Source: Nectonema munidae
Lineage: Eukaryota; Nematomorpha; Nectonematoida; Nectonematidae
Direction of reading: 5' to 3'
Length of the DNA stretch: 64,000 bases
Assembly (NCBI GenBank): GCA_030549495.1
Contig: JAUIRK010000855.1
Location: forward strand, 382,001-446,000
The translations under genes and the position numbers were made by a program. Every line of letters begins with the position of its first letter. Within the stretch, counting starts at the first letter, position 1. This document shows positions 35,964 through 50,739 of the stretch, piece after piece. Below the pieces are notes generated by a model, which was not told where the DNA came from, made no database searches, and saw only the letters and a list, made by a program, of their open reading frames with translations.

Positions 35964-38900
35964 ATGGGCTTGTGCTTTTCACGAGATGACCACAGCAAAT
36001 CACGCTACATCAAGGATCACTTCGTGCACATCAAAGCATTCAACCTCAAACTTAACATCAACAGCTTCTGGGTCCGTTTCGATGACGAGCCTTTGAAAAT
36101 CGACGAATCCTCCCAGACCACCATAAAGTTCGTGACTCCGCATTTCAGGTTTTCTAGCATTTCCTATCGATGTCCTACGCATAGTCTCCGTTTTGTAATA
36201 TTAAAAGTAGGCGCTTTTTTTGAAAAAATCTTTTATCATTTGAAAAGTTGATATTTTTACTTAAAAAACGAAAATTACTTATAAAAAATAATGAAGATGG
36301 AACTATAAATTATTCACCGAAACATATTTTCAGCTAAAAGTAAGAATAAAAAATCTCTAAAAAAGTCACTTTTCCTAAATCGATAGGCCACTTTTCGGCC
36401 AAATTGGTGAAACTGGCATGGCCCTTCTTTTCTTCCTTGTTATTCCAAACCTGATCTCTACTTTTTCATTGATCAATCCATGAAAAGGAAACACGATTTT
36501 CAATCCAAAAAACTTATTTAAGACAAAATAGATGGGATAAGCAGCAATCGTTCACGCTGAGGTTGTGCTACATCTTAAACAGAAAAATTTCAACACCGTA
36601 ATGTGAGAAAGTGAGCGTATTCGAAGCGTGGCATTGCAATGTTTGTTCAAATGAAAAGAATTCACACGGCGCACTCACAGCATGGAGTCAGTCAATTTAA
36701 AGCCAAAATTTCTTAAAAATAGAAAACTTTTTTCCCACCAAAGCTTTTGTCTTTATTTCAGAAGCACTTTTAGTTCTTGTGTGAGGAGAAGAAGTAAATC
36801 ATTTTATCAAGTATTTGAACCTATCATCTTAAGAGATTTCGTTTTATGTGGTGACTACAATACGATGTAATAAATAAAAAATTCACAAGTATTAATAGTG
36901 ACTTCTTCAAGTTTGAACGATTTAAGCAAAAATAGAGCCCAAAATGTAATGGAATATGCACAAGAATTGTGCGTCTATAATTTACAAAACTCTTAAACAA
37001 ATTTTCTGGATAATAGATTTTAGAAAAAATATCTTAGAAATAAGGTATAGCAAAATTTTAGTGAAGGACTCATTCCCAACAGATATCCTCACTTCTCAAA
37101 AGTGTTCTATCTCATTTAGCATCTTAGAGGATAGAAATCAATACAATTTCTTAACACCAAAACAGTTCATGTTCGTTTTGCATTTTTTCCCTAAATCTAG
37201 TGATAAATTTATTTAGAATTTTACTTGCCAACATTATGGTAATAGTAAAATAATTTCTTGCAAAATAAACCTATAGGATATTTTTCACCATTCTTTTAAA
37301 ATTGTTAAATTACGACACAAACTTTTAATATGGAACAAAAATTGAAAAAAAATATTTTAGAAGATCAAATAATGATAATTAGTTCTACTTTAAACAGTTT
37401 CATTGTCACTTCTTTCAAATTTCATTAAATTTTGTCATAACTTCTTAATTAATAGGCGATTTGCAACCCGGAATAAAACTAGAATGTTTCTTCTTTTGTT
37501 TCACAACTACGTGCACTTCTCCTCATGGTTATGACGACTCACTGAGAAATTGTATAATCTTTCATTATTTTTCAAGGTAACAGTAGGTAGTAGGTACTGT
37601 GTGATGAAGCGATATAAAGTAGACTCCTTAGCTATTATTTGGTTGTTCTAGGATCAATTAACTCCCCAGAAGCCAGTTATAAGGAAAAGTGGAGAAAAAA
37701 ATATCTCACTAGCATCCGAAGTGCCAAGAATCTTGCATATTGCGGATTGATTATTTTGATCAAGCATATATGCAGTCTCTCTATTTCTAAAGCGATTGGA
37801 GTGAGTGTCAAAAAACTAAAAGCTATCTTTGAAGGCAGTACAATACTTGGCCTGATTCATTTAAAATGTAGTAAATTGGAAAATAGCCATGTTAAAATTC
37901 TTACTATTTCAAGCACAGACATTCTTATTGTTTTTTAATCAATTCATCAGAAAGTCAAAAAACATGAACTATGAAAGTGAATGCTATTTGAATTTGTAAA
38001 CAAAATAATTGTTCTAAGCCATTGTTATTTGAGCTGGCACCTCCACACACTCTCCACATATGAAATCTTAGGATGGAGTTTTATCGGCGCATCTAAAGGG
38101 GCAATTGAGAAGTGGATCAACGCCAGTTGTTCTTGTTTAAGGGTTTTCAGTTGAATCTCTTACATCGTCCTTGTACTGTCTAGGCACTAGCAAAGACGTT
38201 TTCAAGCTTCTTCTCTATCCGTCTTTTCATACCACTTTCATCCATCTAACCCCTAGGCTGAACACGAGATAGATGCATAGAACTCTCTTTCTAGGATTTG
38301 CCTTCTTTGCCAACAATGAAGGATACGACTGTTTTTCCACCGCGCGAGTTTGATCCTTATTCTATTTATAACTTGTTCAAAAGAACGTCATAAGTGAAAC
38401 TAATTTTATCCATGCTCCATGCCCGTGAACTCTCACCCTGACAATCAAAATTCCCGTTTTAGAGTAATTTGTAATAGATGTTAATCTTCGTTTAACGTCC
38501 AAATGGGATTTCATTCGATTAAACAAGAAGTTCTATTTCGGGTACATCGAGAATCGAACCCTATACGTTTGGAATGAAATCCCTTAGGTCTAATCACCCT
38601 GCCATCTGCGCCGAATTTGTAATATTGGAAATTAATCATTAAACGAGAAGTAACTAACAAATTAAGAAATAATTTGTAAAATAAATCATTGCTACGTGCT
38701 TTTGCCAGACAACTATAATTTATCTTATTTACAAAATCGATGAAATTGAAAATCCTACTTCTAGTCAAAACTTCTTAATAATTTAATGGGGGCGTGAGTA
38801 AGGTTGGTTAGATACTGGGCTTCAATAACTCAAGTTATTGGGTTCGATCCTGCGTCAAGCCTCCTTTCCTCCTAGTTTGATACAAGCTGCGCAATTGTGC

Positions 38901-41900
38901 CTTCTCGACGAAAACACGCCCGGTACCTAACCCTAACCCTAACCTCACATTTACACATCATTTAAGGATATGCAGTTCTAGTGATTTAATTCATTCTTAT
39001 TTATGGTGGTAATCTTATCTAGAAATGAATTAGTTGGTTCCTTAGCTGATAAATCATAATTTTTGGTTAGGTTAAAATTTAGTTATTAATTGTTGCAAAT
39101 AGGAGGCTTCCTGTTTTGGTTGCTTTCTCCTGGCCCCTCAATTTTTAATTTTTAATTGTTGCAAATAGGAGGCTTCCTGTTTTGGTTGCTTTCTCCTGGC
39201 CCCTCAATTTTTAATTTTTATCTCCCGGTTTTTACCCAAATAAATCGACTAACAAAATAGCGTCCGAAAGACATAACGAAGTTGAAACAGTCGACGATCA
39301 TGAGTAAGTCGTAGTAAGTTAACGTTTCTGAGAATTCTCGTTCGTCAAGATACAAGGTATCATTTAAAAGAGAAGGAAAAGTCTTATATTATAAAAGAAG
39401 TCAAAACTTACAAGTTCAAGTTTCACTGTCTTCTATCTGGTAAAAGACTTGCGTTGTAGCTATCACGGTCTGAAAGATGCCAAAGAATACGATATTAAAC
39501 CATCTCATCTACAGGCTCAAGAGAACGCTCATTAAAAAGGGTTTTGAAACTTGTGTTCACCCTGCTCAACTTTTTAAAAACATTTTCCCTTTGGTCAAAA
39601 TTGCTTTCCCTTATGCATGCGCAAACACAAAGACGATTTCCATTATAAACAAGGCGTTTCAACCTAATTGTCATGTTGTAATGGTAATTGCATACAAAAA
39701 ATGAACCCAATTGCAGTCAGAGTGGAGAAGTAAGATAAGAAAAGTATGACCAATTTCATGAAGCAGCTCAACTTTACTATACGGAGGATGTACTCTTATA
39801 TATTCAAAATATGTTTCGAATACACGGAAAAGTCATATGCTACAGTACATGGTTTGATCTCACTCGAAGAGACAAAGCTGAGTTGTCTAAAGTAGAGTTC
39901 TTTATTGACATACTCTAAAACACTATTGCAAAATATCACAATGACTTCTTGCTTGAGGAATTTTCTGTTTATCAACCGTTTTCTACTGAAGAAATGGAAA
40001 GAAAGCCAGGACTAAAACAAATTGTTGATGGTGGTGACGAGGGATACAGAAATAGTATTCACTATCGGATTGATGTTTCGTGGCATTACATTTCCAAACC
40101 CAAAATTCCTGAAACTTCAACAAGCATATTTAAAATCCTTCCTTGCGTAGCTTAACATTTGACGATTTTTTAGCACACCGACAACACACGATCATCTTTA
40201 CAGTTAGAAGTATTGAAACCGTCAAGCAAGACCACCACATTATTTTAACAATGACAATAAATGTCTCACTTGGCCTATATCAGCTTTTTAAAAAAATTAA
40301 GCTTGGGAGTATTTAAATCGTTTTATAACATATGAATTTTATTCTGTCATTTGGCATAAAGAAGACCAAAGTAAAATTTGCTTTATCAAAAACACTTGCA
40401 AAAACATTCATTCAAATTGATTAAAATGATGAATGAGCTCATTCGCCAATTCAGAGGATGTCGTGAAAATAAGTTTTGGCAAAGTATTGTTGTGATGAAA
40501 ATAATTCGAAAATTTTGTATCCTGTCTTTGTGTTTGTTTTGCCTGATGATAAAATGCAAATGCCATTCAGCTTTTGTTTGCATGCTCTTGAATGAAGAGT
40601 CACGTGTGTTTAATTAAAATTTTTGATAAACTCTGAGTGGTATTAAATGCGAAATTATAAATGAAAATTAATGATTTTACCGATTTGCTATCATAAAGAA
40701 CTTGGTGTTATTTTGAACTTTTTCATATTGTTGACTCTGGTAAACCAATTGTCAATTTTACTCAGCCTAGCAAAAGGAAATAAAATAGCCTGAAATGTCT
40801 CCTTTTTTAATTGATGACAAAAACTTTGTATTTCTTATTTTTTGATAACACCTTCGGTAGCGCATGCTTTTTTTTAATTGGGCCTTTAAGTTTTTTTTAG
40901 TTGCCTTCCCAAACCCAGATCTCAACACTTTCATCGCGCACATCTGGAGCACATGGAGAATCAACTTTTAACACCTTTCAATTGTTCATTTTTTCAACCA
41001 CAGCAATATTTTTTTACGTTTTTGTTATAGCAACTTTGTTTCTCTTTTTTCCGTGATCACATTTAGTAAATGAATATAAAATAGACAATGTGCACACCGT
41101 ATTTGAATATTATTTAAGAATTAACATGTGTCTTAGAAATTTTGCTGAATGAAAGTCGGGTCAACTGCATCGAACCCAAAAGAAGAGTTGCATGCATTGA
41201 AATAAAAAAGTATGTTAAAGTTTAATAGCTTTTGTTGTTACTAAATTGCAGGATCCAACAACATTAAGAAGTTTCATTTCTTCAAATGACATGTAGTTAT
41301 TGATGAAATGAAATCGGTGAAGAGTTTATTCCGACTTCTCTATTACTAAGATATAAGACGACATGGAAGTATTTAATTTCACATTAAATAACACTCAAAG
41401 ATTAAAATTTTATTTGTTCTATGTTTACAATTAGTCAAAGAGCAATAACGTTTAACGGTGGGTGTTGCAGTTGGTTCACTAGTTTTGCAGAAACCGTAAA
41501 AAGAAAGCAGATTTAAGTAGATATGCTAGTAAATGAACTTCCGCATCTGATTTTCATAGACATTTCAGCTATAGCTAGGCTGACACATTATAAAGCTTTT
41601 TTTGGAATGCTTGTGTATGGTTAAAGAGGAATACTTGTTAATAAAAACATACATTTACATCCAGTCAACCGAAAACTTTCTAGGTATGCAAGCCGTAGAC
41701 GTATGGCATATATATATATTTTTTTTTTATTGTTCTTACAAATTGGATTTTTTTTGTCTTTGGCGCATATACACAATTCATGACACATAATCAACACCTA
41801 CTACTGCCGCAGGAGATGAGCCCGAAAAGAAAACCAATCTCTTGGCAATCTGATCTGAAAATCGAGTCTGAAATATTTCACTAGAAAAAACATAAACATT

Positions 41901-44900
41901 TTATAGCTCATCTATAATTACACAGTTTGTTGGAGACTAATATTGATGACAATTTTCCAGAAATTTGTTTGAATGCATCTTGACGCCGCTACCAATCTAA
42001 CAGAATTGTCACTTTCTCCCTTTGAAACAAGTCGTTTCAAAAAGTCGAACGACAATGAACGCATCTCTACTAAATGTATAGCTTTCAAAAATGGATTTGC
42101 GTATTTTTCTGAAGATACGGAGTTAAAAAATTTTCTGAAGATATTTTTCTGTTGATCCTTTGATTACCAATGTATAAAAGACGAGCGAATGAAGCTTAGA
42201 ATGCTCGATTGAATGTAGAAACGAGGTTGAATATTATGTGCATCTGTTGAACTCATAAAAATGTGCTAACCATATTCTCGGTGAAGAAAGGATTAAAATA
42301 GTTTGAGCAGCATCTTTCACATTTTTGGCATATCTCGCTGTATTGCATTTTTTTCAACTCGGAGTCAATTTGTTTCAAGTATTTGAAAGCAGCATTCACA
42401 TGTTGAAATTTTTTGTCCTTGAAACCAATGAGAAAGCCATTTTTCAACTCTTCTGTTGGTCTAATAAATCAGGCATATTTTATCCCAGATGTATAGTCAG
42501 AAAAAAGGCAGAAAAATTGCTTTACCAATATTTTCTGAAGACATGGCATAATCATATGGCTAATAATGCAATCAAAACAGAATACTTTTATTCTAGTTGA
42601 AAGCTTGATTTATAAAAATTCAATATTTTTGGTATTTATGTAAATACTATTCAAACGTATAAAATGAAAGTACATTTTTTATCAGCAATACTGAAGTGGT
42701 ACTTTTTATAAAAAAAAAATGTAAAATATCATTCTGTTTACCGAAACATGGAGAAAAGGCTCTTCGATTGTTGATTCCTTTTTTGTCGACCTGTCTTTTG
42801 AGGTAGGTTTTGCAGCCTCGTTGTATTAAAAACAAAACAACGAACTCGACGTGCTGTCCAAAACGATTTGCGTTCTTCTCTTTCTTCCTTGAGGCCTAAA
42901 AAGCAAAAAGATAATGATTGCTAGCATAAAAAGATAACCAGCAATCATTAAAAATGAAGTGCCGGTATAATGAATAATGTCAATCATTACATTTAAATTA
43001 TTTTTAATTTTCAAGAGTTTTTGATTAGGAAAAAGTGGGCATTCTTCAAAAAAGTTTGGGAAGCACTTGTACTTTAGCGTAATTGAAAAAATCACCCCTT
43101 TTTTGGAAATACCTCACATTTGTTGCACTCATTGTTTTCATCAGTCATCATCTTCAGGCTGCTTATCGTATTCATGAAGATTGTGATGCTCGATTGATGC
43201 ATTCATTTTCATGGTGCGTGAATTTCATTTGTATATTTAATTAAAGTGAGATCATAATTCCTACATTTGCACGTTCTTGACATTCATCGCGCAATTAGCG
43301 TAACAAACAACTCGTGATAAAACGTACTAGAGTGCGCTTTCCCGTTTTACTCATTATAATCTTATTTTAAAATCAAAAAAGCGTTTTTATATTCCAGATA
43401 TTTCTGTTACTTTTCTATAAAAAAAATCGATACGTAAAACTTAGTCTTGTTGGTTATTACTAACCATAAGAAGAATCTACTAGTTATGATTTATATTTAT
43501 TTAGGTAACCTTGAAAAAGTTAGACCTCAAGCAAGAGGTAACTTTTCGGACGAGGTAGTAACTTGAAATAAATGTAAATAATTTATAATCGTTAATGGAA
43601 AAAGATGATGTAAAAATATAAACGGCGTACTAATTTGACTTCATATAGCTTTGATTTGAAAAGCGGTACGGATGTTATGTTGATGGAAGATATAAACACA
43701 AAAAATATGAAAAAAATTATGTATATATTGAATAAAATAATGAACAAAATAAAGTGAGAAAATAAAATAAAATGCTAAACTTGTGCAACAATAAAAGGAA
43801 ATTTATGGGATCAGACTTTTTACCAGAAGCTTTTACGGAGCTAACTGAAACTTCCAATTCAAAACAAATATCTGCCAATTTAACAACAGTTCTGTGATCT
43901 GAAAATATCAAGCTTTCGATTTTTTTCATTTATAATTTATATATTCATTCAAATTACATCAATTTTTGACTAAGTTATAATCAGAGAGAAGATTACCACA
44001 TCTTGAGAGCGATACTTTAGGTAAATAGTATAAATGTGTAATGTGGTCTGTAAATAAGTAAAAATCTATTGAATTTACTTTAGGCAAATAGTATAAATGT
44101 GTAATGTGGTCTGTAAATAAGTAAAAATCTATTGAATTTGATATATCATTTATATATAAGAAAATTAACAATGGACCCAATGTAAATCCGCGTGGAACGC
44201 GTGAGTACACTTTTTTTCTGTAGAATATTCATTATTTATACCAGTAGTTTGTTTTCCTAAGGGGATAGGTAAATAAACAATCACCAAAAACATATTGATA
44301 AGTTCTCACCAAAAATCCAAGTCTTTATTTGAAGAAATAACGGAAACACATTTCATTTTAAACAAAATCACTTCAGATAAATTTTCCAAAGTGTAAATAG
44401 CGTTCCTCATGTTTTGATACAAAATACATTTCCTACTGCAGCTAAAGTCATTTTGGTCTGTAAGATTTTGTGGCAATTAAGAATAAGTAATGATGTAAAT
44501 CGTTTTGGGTAACAGTAGGCCTTTGCCGCAAGCTAAAATGTTCGTTGTTGTGTAACACCAGTGGCTGGGTTCACTAACCATAACCTACATATCATAATTA
44601 CGTTTGGTATTAGTTTTTTCATCAGGCAACAGATGCAAAAGCTTAATGATATCACAGATACATGTAGTATCTGAAACACTTGTAAACAATTGCTTTATGA
44701 TAAGTAATTCAACATCTTATTTACGCCAACAACGTTAGAATAAATATCTCGAATAATTTTTAACCGATTTTCATCAGGCCAGTCTTATCATTTGTGGCTA
44801 ATGACGTATAATTCCATATGTTCATTGTTTAAATCGTTTTATCAATGATGTAATAAAATAATCAATATCTTCGAAGTATATAAGCTCTATAACACAGAAC

Positions 44901-47084
44901 TCTTTCATTCTTTGGTGATAGTGATATAGGTTTTAAGATTTCAACCATGCTGATTGACAGCTAACATACAGAAGGTCTTGTTTCGTTGATATGTCTGATT
45001 GATTTTATCAGAAGAAACTTTACTATACCCACCTGAAGGAATAAGATTTAGAACAGGAATCAGTAGTAAAGTTAACAGTTGGAATTGCTAAATCAGAATT
45101 TAAGAGAAATGAAGATGTAGTGTAAGATATTATAGGGAGAAGTAACAAGATTATTCTAGAATAGAAAACAAATTATAGAGGCAATTTTGTCTGCATATGG
45201 TGGTAGTCTTCTATGGTAAGAATGGTTTCGATGATATCTATGTGGGTTGTAAAGTATTTAAGCAATGATGGGTATAAAATAAGATGCAAGAGTGTTTTTG
45301 ATGCAAAAGAAACATCTTGACAATGAAAAGAGAAGATCTGGCATGTAAAGATGAGATGGTATGACGTTTGTATTACTACACATCCGAAGAGATAGTACAG
45401 ACCTTCTCTAACTTTTCCCGGAATAAGCATGCTTTGTAATTGCAGTAGTGTGATAGCCAACGAATAGACTTGGAGATGTAATTTTATTGGTTTTAAAGGT
45501 TGCTTTGCATGTATAGTGCTATTGTGAGGTAAAGAGGAGATTATTAAAAATACAATTCTTTATTTAAAAAAAAAGTGGGAAGGCAGGGATGGCACCCTGG
45601 TCCATCCCTCTCCATTGTCAGCGGCGCTGGTAAACTCTTTAAATGACAAATATTCGCTTCCGCATTATATGTATATATATTTTTGGATGTATTCTTATAA
45701 AGCGAATAAAATTTATAATTCATAAAAAAGAGGCGTTGATACCGCCAAACAAGAACTAACAGGTTATTCAATAAAAGCGGCAAATTGAAGATGGTAATTG
45801 ATCTTATTTTTTTATTTGGATTAAAACAAAAAGTATTATCCCACCGATAAGTAAAAAATTTATATTTGAGCTAAATAAATGGATTTATTTTCACAATAGT
45901 TTTACTGTGACCCCTTACATACTGCAACTGGCAACAGTGAATTTTTTTTCAATAGAGAAATTTTGATATTAAAGATTTTTTTTCTATGATAGGACAAGAA
46001 TCGGAAATCTAGCCCCGACCATCTGAATTGATAACTTATGCCCCCGCCAATAGGTATCTAGCGGGAAATTAATATAAAATTATTTCATACAATTTTGCCT
46101 GAATACGAAATATAGAAAATACAAATAAATAGTTAGATATTATGACCTGGGAAAGCGTTAATAGGATTTTTTGGAAAACTTGTAATGAGCAAATTTTTAT
46201 TGTTTTTACATTTAATAAATTTGATTATTTAGAGCGAACGCAAAAATTGATGTTTTACCAACCTCTCAAAAGTCTAAACTTATAATCGGTTGGATTCAAG
46301 CCTGCTATTTCCTTGATTTTGAAAACTTATATGGGGACTTTGGAAGGTATTTCTATATACATAATCTTAAAAATAAAGTTTATGCTTTATTATTTTTTTA
46401 ATTTAACTTTGTTTAATAAAATATTAATTTTTTAGTTCTTATTGGATAATACCAGGTTTAAATAATAGCGTTGAAGCCGCTATAAGTGATTCTGATGGTA
46501 AACACTTCCCATGGTATGGAGTAACACAGGAAATAGCTGTAATTGAAAATGGTATATTTGCTTTAAGACATTATAGGATATTAACTTTTTTTGTTTTAGG
46601 TACTCATGATGAAATTTTGAGCTTTAGTTTATCAATGAACGACAACTTTTACCCCTCTATAACACTTGACATACCTACGGGACGGTATAATAATCCAAAA
46701 TTGACAAATGTCAATAGAAAACAAAAGTTTTATACATGGCTAGCTGTTATGAACACAGAAAAAAAGTTGTTATCTGCTATTTGTACCCTCAAGTGGAAAA
46801 TGAACGTATGACTTGTTTGTTATTTGTAATTTTCCTTATTTTTTTAAATTTAGATAGAATTGCAACTTGATGTCGATAAACCGCAGGGTTTGAGAGTTAC
46901 AAAGGCACATTACAATGCTAAAATTTCAAAAATTTCTACAAAAAATTTCAAAATTCCTACAAATTGTCTTGCATCTCCATCAGCAAATAATGCCCAAATG
47001 CTTGTTTGGCAAGTTCCTGATAGCGAATTTGAAAAAATTATAATTGCTCCGAAAGTAAAAAGAAAGATAATGAAAAATAAGTAA
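35964..47084 (+). CDS. FAM78: FAM78 family protein, complete five-exon gene
   Basis: Exons: 35964-36148, 46233-46346, 46436-46551, 46600-46805 and 46854-47084. All introns are GT-AG and every junction keeps the frame, giving 852 bases, 283 residues plus stop, close to vertebrate FAM78A. The start MGLCFSRDD matches the family's MG start and fits N-myristoylation (G2, S6) with Cys4 for palmitoylation, so it should sit on a membrane; this is inference. Exon 1 ends in FVTPHFR, as in vertebrates (KTPHFR). Later blocks are IIGWIQACYFLDF, AAISDSDGKHFPWYG, SFSLSMNDNFYPSIT, KFYTWLAVMNT and PSANNAQMLVW, each with a clear FAM78 counterpart. The molecular function of the family is not known. The C-terminus is basic (KVKRKIMKNK). 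Intron 1 is 10.1 kb and full of repeats; introns 2-4 are 89, 48 and 48 nt. No breaks were seen. Confidence 0.93.
38530..38612 (-). repeat. tRNA-derived SINE head or tRNA pseudogene
   Basis: The reverse strand begins GGCGCAGATGGCAGGGTGATTAG, which fits an A box, and has GGGTTCGATTCTCG, a good B box, 40 bases on. The 3' part does not pair with the GGCGCAG start, so there is no acceptor stem and it is not a working tRNA. An internal RNA polymerase III promoter with a decayed body suggests a SINE. Confidence 0.6.
38788..38946 (+). repeat. tRNA-derived SINE
   Basis: AAGGTTGGTTAGATACTGG at 38801-38819 resembles a D-arm/A box, and GGGTTCGATCC at 38840-38850 is a B box. The arm CAATAACTCAAGTTATTG lies where an anticodon stem would be. 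A non-tRNA body follows, ending in CCTAACCCTAACCCTAACC, a short simple tail of three TAACCC units. Confidence 0.6.
39088..39219. repeat. Two-copy 66 bp tandem duplication
   Basis: The 66 bp unit, starting AATTGTTGCAAATAGGAGG and ending CCCTCAATTTTTAATTTTT, occurs twice in a row with essentially no differences, so the duplication is recent. Confidence 0.9.
39260..40300 (+). pseudogene. Probable hAT transposase remnant
   Basis: Readable forward-strand pieces are AAQLYYTEDVLLYIQNMFRI, TWFDLTRRDKAELSKVEFFI, LLEEFSVYQPFSTEEM, YRIDVSWHYISKPKIPET and, after a stop, IIFTVRSIETVKQDHHI. The sequence 'FxxYQ...RxDxxWxxIS' followed by a block in place of 'HSNAxEERVFSxxRKxK' fits the C-terminal third of one hAT group. 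It has multiple stops and frame changes. The assignment is tentative. Confidence 0.4.
43959..44216 (-). pseudogene. LINE reverse-transcriptase fragment with internal duplication
   Basis: The reverse strand reads YSRVPRGFTLGPLLIFLYIN, then DISNSIDFYLFTDHITHLYY: the RT block 'VPQGSxLGPLLFxIYINDI' followed by FTDH where the catalytic F/YADD box should be. A 63 bp segment (44015-44140) is present twice in tandem, in frame, so SIDFYLFTDHITHLYYLPKV is repeated. It is the palm region only, from a CR1/L2-like LINE, and dead. Confidence 0.75.
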
Positions 47085-49200
<2,116 letters not shown>

Positions 49201-49232
49201 ACCCTAAATAGATTTTGTGTGATTCTTCATAA

Positions 49233-50100
49233 CTATAAAATTTCTTTAATAAAACTATAATGAAGATTTTGTGATTCAGATTTTTGTTTATATAAAAAAT
49301 CGAGAAAATGGCACAAAATTAAGTCAAAAATTTGATGTTGGCAGCCAATAAATTGAGGCTTTTCAGTATGTCTTTTTTCAAATTGATCATAAAGTTTAGC
49401 AATCACACCATTTTTTCGGCCTGTGTTTACTGCTGTATTATCGGTAATAATCATAACAATACACTTCCACGCGTTATATTCATCAAGTAGATCTTTCAAA
49501 GCAGGAAAAATATCCTGAGCAGATCCTGTTTTACAAAACAGAATGCCAACGTAAAGATTTCTTTGTGGATTGCTCAAACAAACAACTTCGTATTCTTGAC
49601 GCTCTATACCTGTCAGATGGCGTAGTAACGTCACATCCATCCTTGGTCAAATTGATTCTTTAAAACAGTAGCTGTTTTTCTTGTGGATAAATTTACTTCT
49701 GAACACAATTTGACAGCAGTCAGTTTTTTGATGTTTTAGGACAATCGAATTTCACCTTAAAATCTAAATTCCCATCTGATTCTTCTTCGCTTGAAATATC
49801 AAATTTCTCAACTTGAAATTCGGATGTCAAAGAAATTTTTTTCATCCTTCCTCTTAGAAGGATGAATTTTAGACAAAGGTGCAATCTTTTGCGTTGTATA
49901 ACCAATTTGCCCTTTGGAAATAATTTTGTTGAAAATAAAAATCTTTGTCTTCTTTTCAAATCCATACCCAGTTTTTTTACTATCTCAAAAACCGACGTTG
50001 GACGAAGTTCACTATTAATTTAAAGGAAAATTAAATTTTTGCCAAAGATACAAAAACTTTTCGATATTTTTTTACTCTAATAGATTTACTTTTTATTTGA
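49233..50100 (-). pseudogene. Transposase-like ORF family with DNT-NTG motif, copy 1 (decayed)
   Basis: The reverse strand reads MDVTLLRHLTGIERQEYEVV, then LYVGILFCKTGSAQDIFPAL, then KCIVMIITDNTAVNTGRKNG and EKPQFIGCQHQIFDLILCHF. This matches a family I remember from arthropod and cnidarian genomes with the order 'W-D-G-K...LTG...VP...GTG...W...CFDTTxSNTG...ACRHHxxE', which looks like a catalytic D(x)n...H-rich core. Upstream, FDISSEEESDGNLDFKVKF is the acidic linker. Other parts are missing or shifted. I cannot name its superfamily with certainty. Pieces of the same family lie at 50740-51130 and 55800-56600. Confidence 0.55.
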
Positions 50101-50739
50101 TCAAAAAGTCCTAAAAAATCTACCGACAATCTTTCTATTTAAAGGAAGTTACACAGCTCGTCTTTAATCACATAAATATTTGAGCGTCGCTTTGTTTTTC
50201 TTTTTAAATTTTCCATGCATATAGAAGAAGCTGAACTTTCTTATTTTGAAGAAAATTTATTCTTAAAGTCCATTTTATTTTAATTAATAATAATCTGCAT
50301 AAATAGTACATAAACAAATAAAAAATAATTTTTTCTTTAATACAACTTTTATTAATTAATTGCTAAGCTATTGGCTAATGATTAAGTTTGAGTTTATAAA
50401 CTTATAAAAATTTACCTTGAGCATCTCAACCACTACTCAATTATTAAAGATCTTTTTTCTTTCGATATGAAACAATTAAAAGAGTTTTTTTATTAAAATT
50501 TTTATTGGTAAATTTTAAATATCATGTTTTAAAGGTTACGCATAGCTCTTGAATGTTTGAATGGTAGAAAAATTGCTAGAAGGCTCGAAGTCTTTTCTTC
50601 ACAGAACTATCATGAGAGATAAATTTAATTCAAAAACTTTATTTCAAAAAATGAATAAGTAGTTATAGATCATTAGTAAAATACGATTTTTTATTGACAT
50701 TAGGGAAGTTTTTCTTGCTGTTTTTGTTATTCTTGATCG
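50101..50739. other. No gene recognised
   Basis: AT-rich; may include decayed N-terminal sequence of copy 1. Confidence 0.35.

Larger units (their letters stand above)
36149..46232 (+). other. FAM78 intron 1, repeat-filled
   Basis: Donor CAG|GTTTTC and acceptor TTATTTAG|A. The intron splits an Arg codon (AG|A). It holds two tRNA-like SINEs (38.5-38.95 kb), a 66 bp tandem duplication (39.1 kb), a hAT remnant (39.3-40.3 kb) and an RT fragment (44.0-44.2 kb). The stretches 36.2-38.5, 40.3-43.9 and 44.2-46.2 kb contain only short unmatched frames, including one of 99 codons at 37639-37938 and a hydrophobic reverse-strand one at 42826-43095. Confidence 0.85.

Noticed and set aside
37639-37938. 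99-codon forward frame in FAM78 intron 1, considered as an extra exon
   Set aside because: FAM78 is complete and in phase without it, and the peptide has no match.
38530-38612. Functional tRNA gene on the reverse strand
   Set aside because: A and B boxes are present but the 5' GGCGCAG has no pairing partner, so there is no acceptor stem.
38934-38956. CCTAACCCTAACCCTAACC, considered as an interstitial telomere repeat
   Set aside because: Only three units, directly at the end of a tRNA-like SINE; similar single words occur elsewhere, so a SINE tail or chance is more likely.
42826-43095. Reverse-strand frame with a hydrophobic helix followed by RPQGRKRR, considered as the C-terminus of a receptor
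   Set aside because: No family match, no splice sites found, lies inside the FAM78 intron.
45173-45783. Two reverse-strand frames of 95 and 79 codons
   Set aside because: No motif, biased to Leu/Phe/Tyr as expected from AT-rich DNA.
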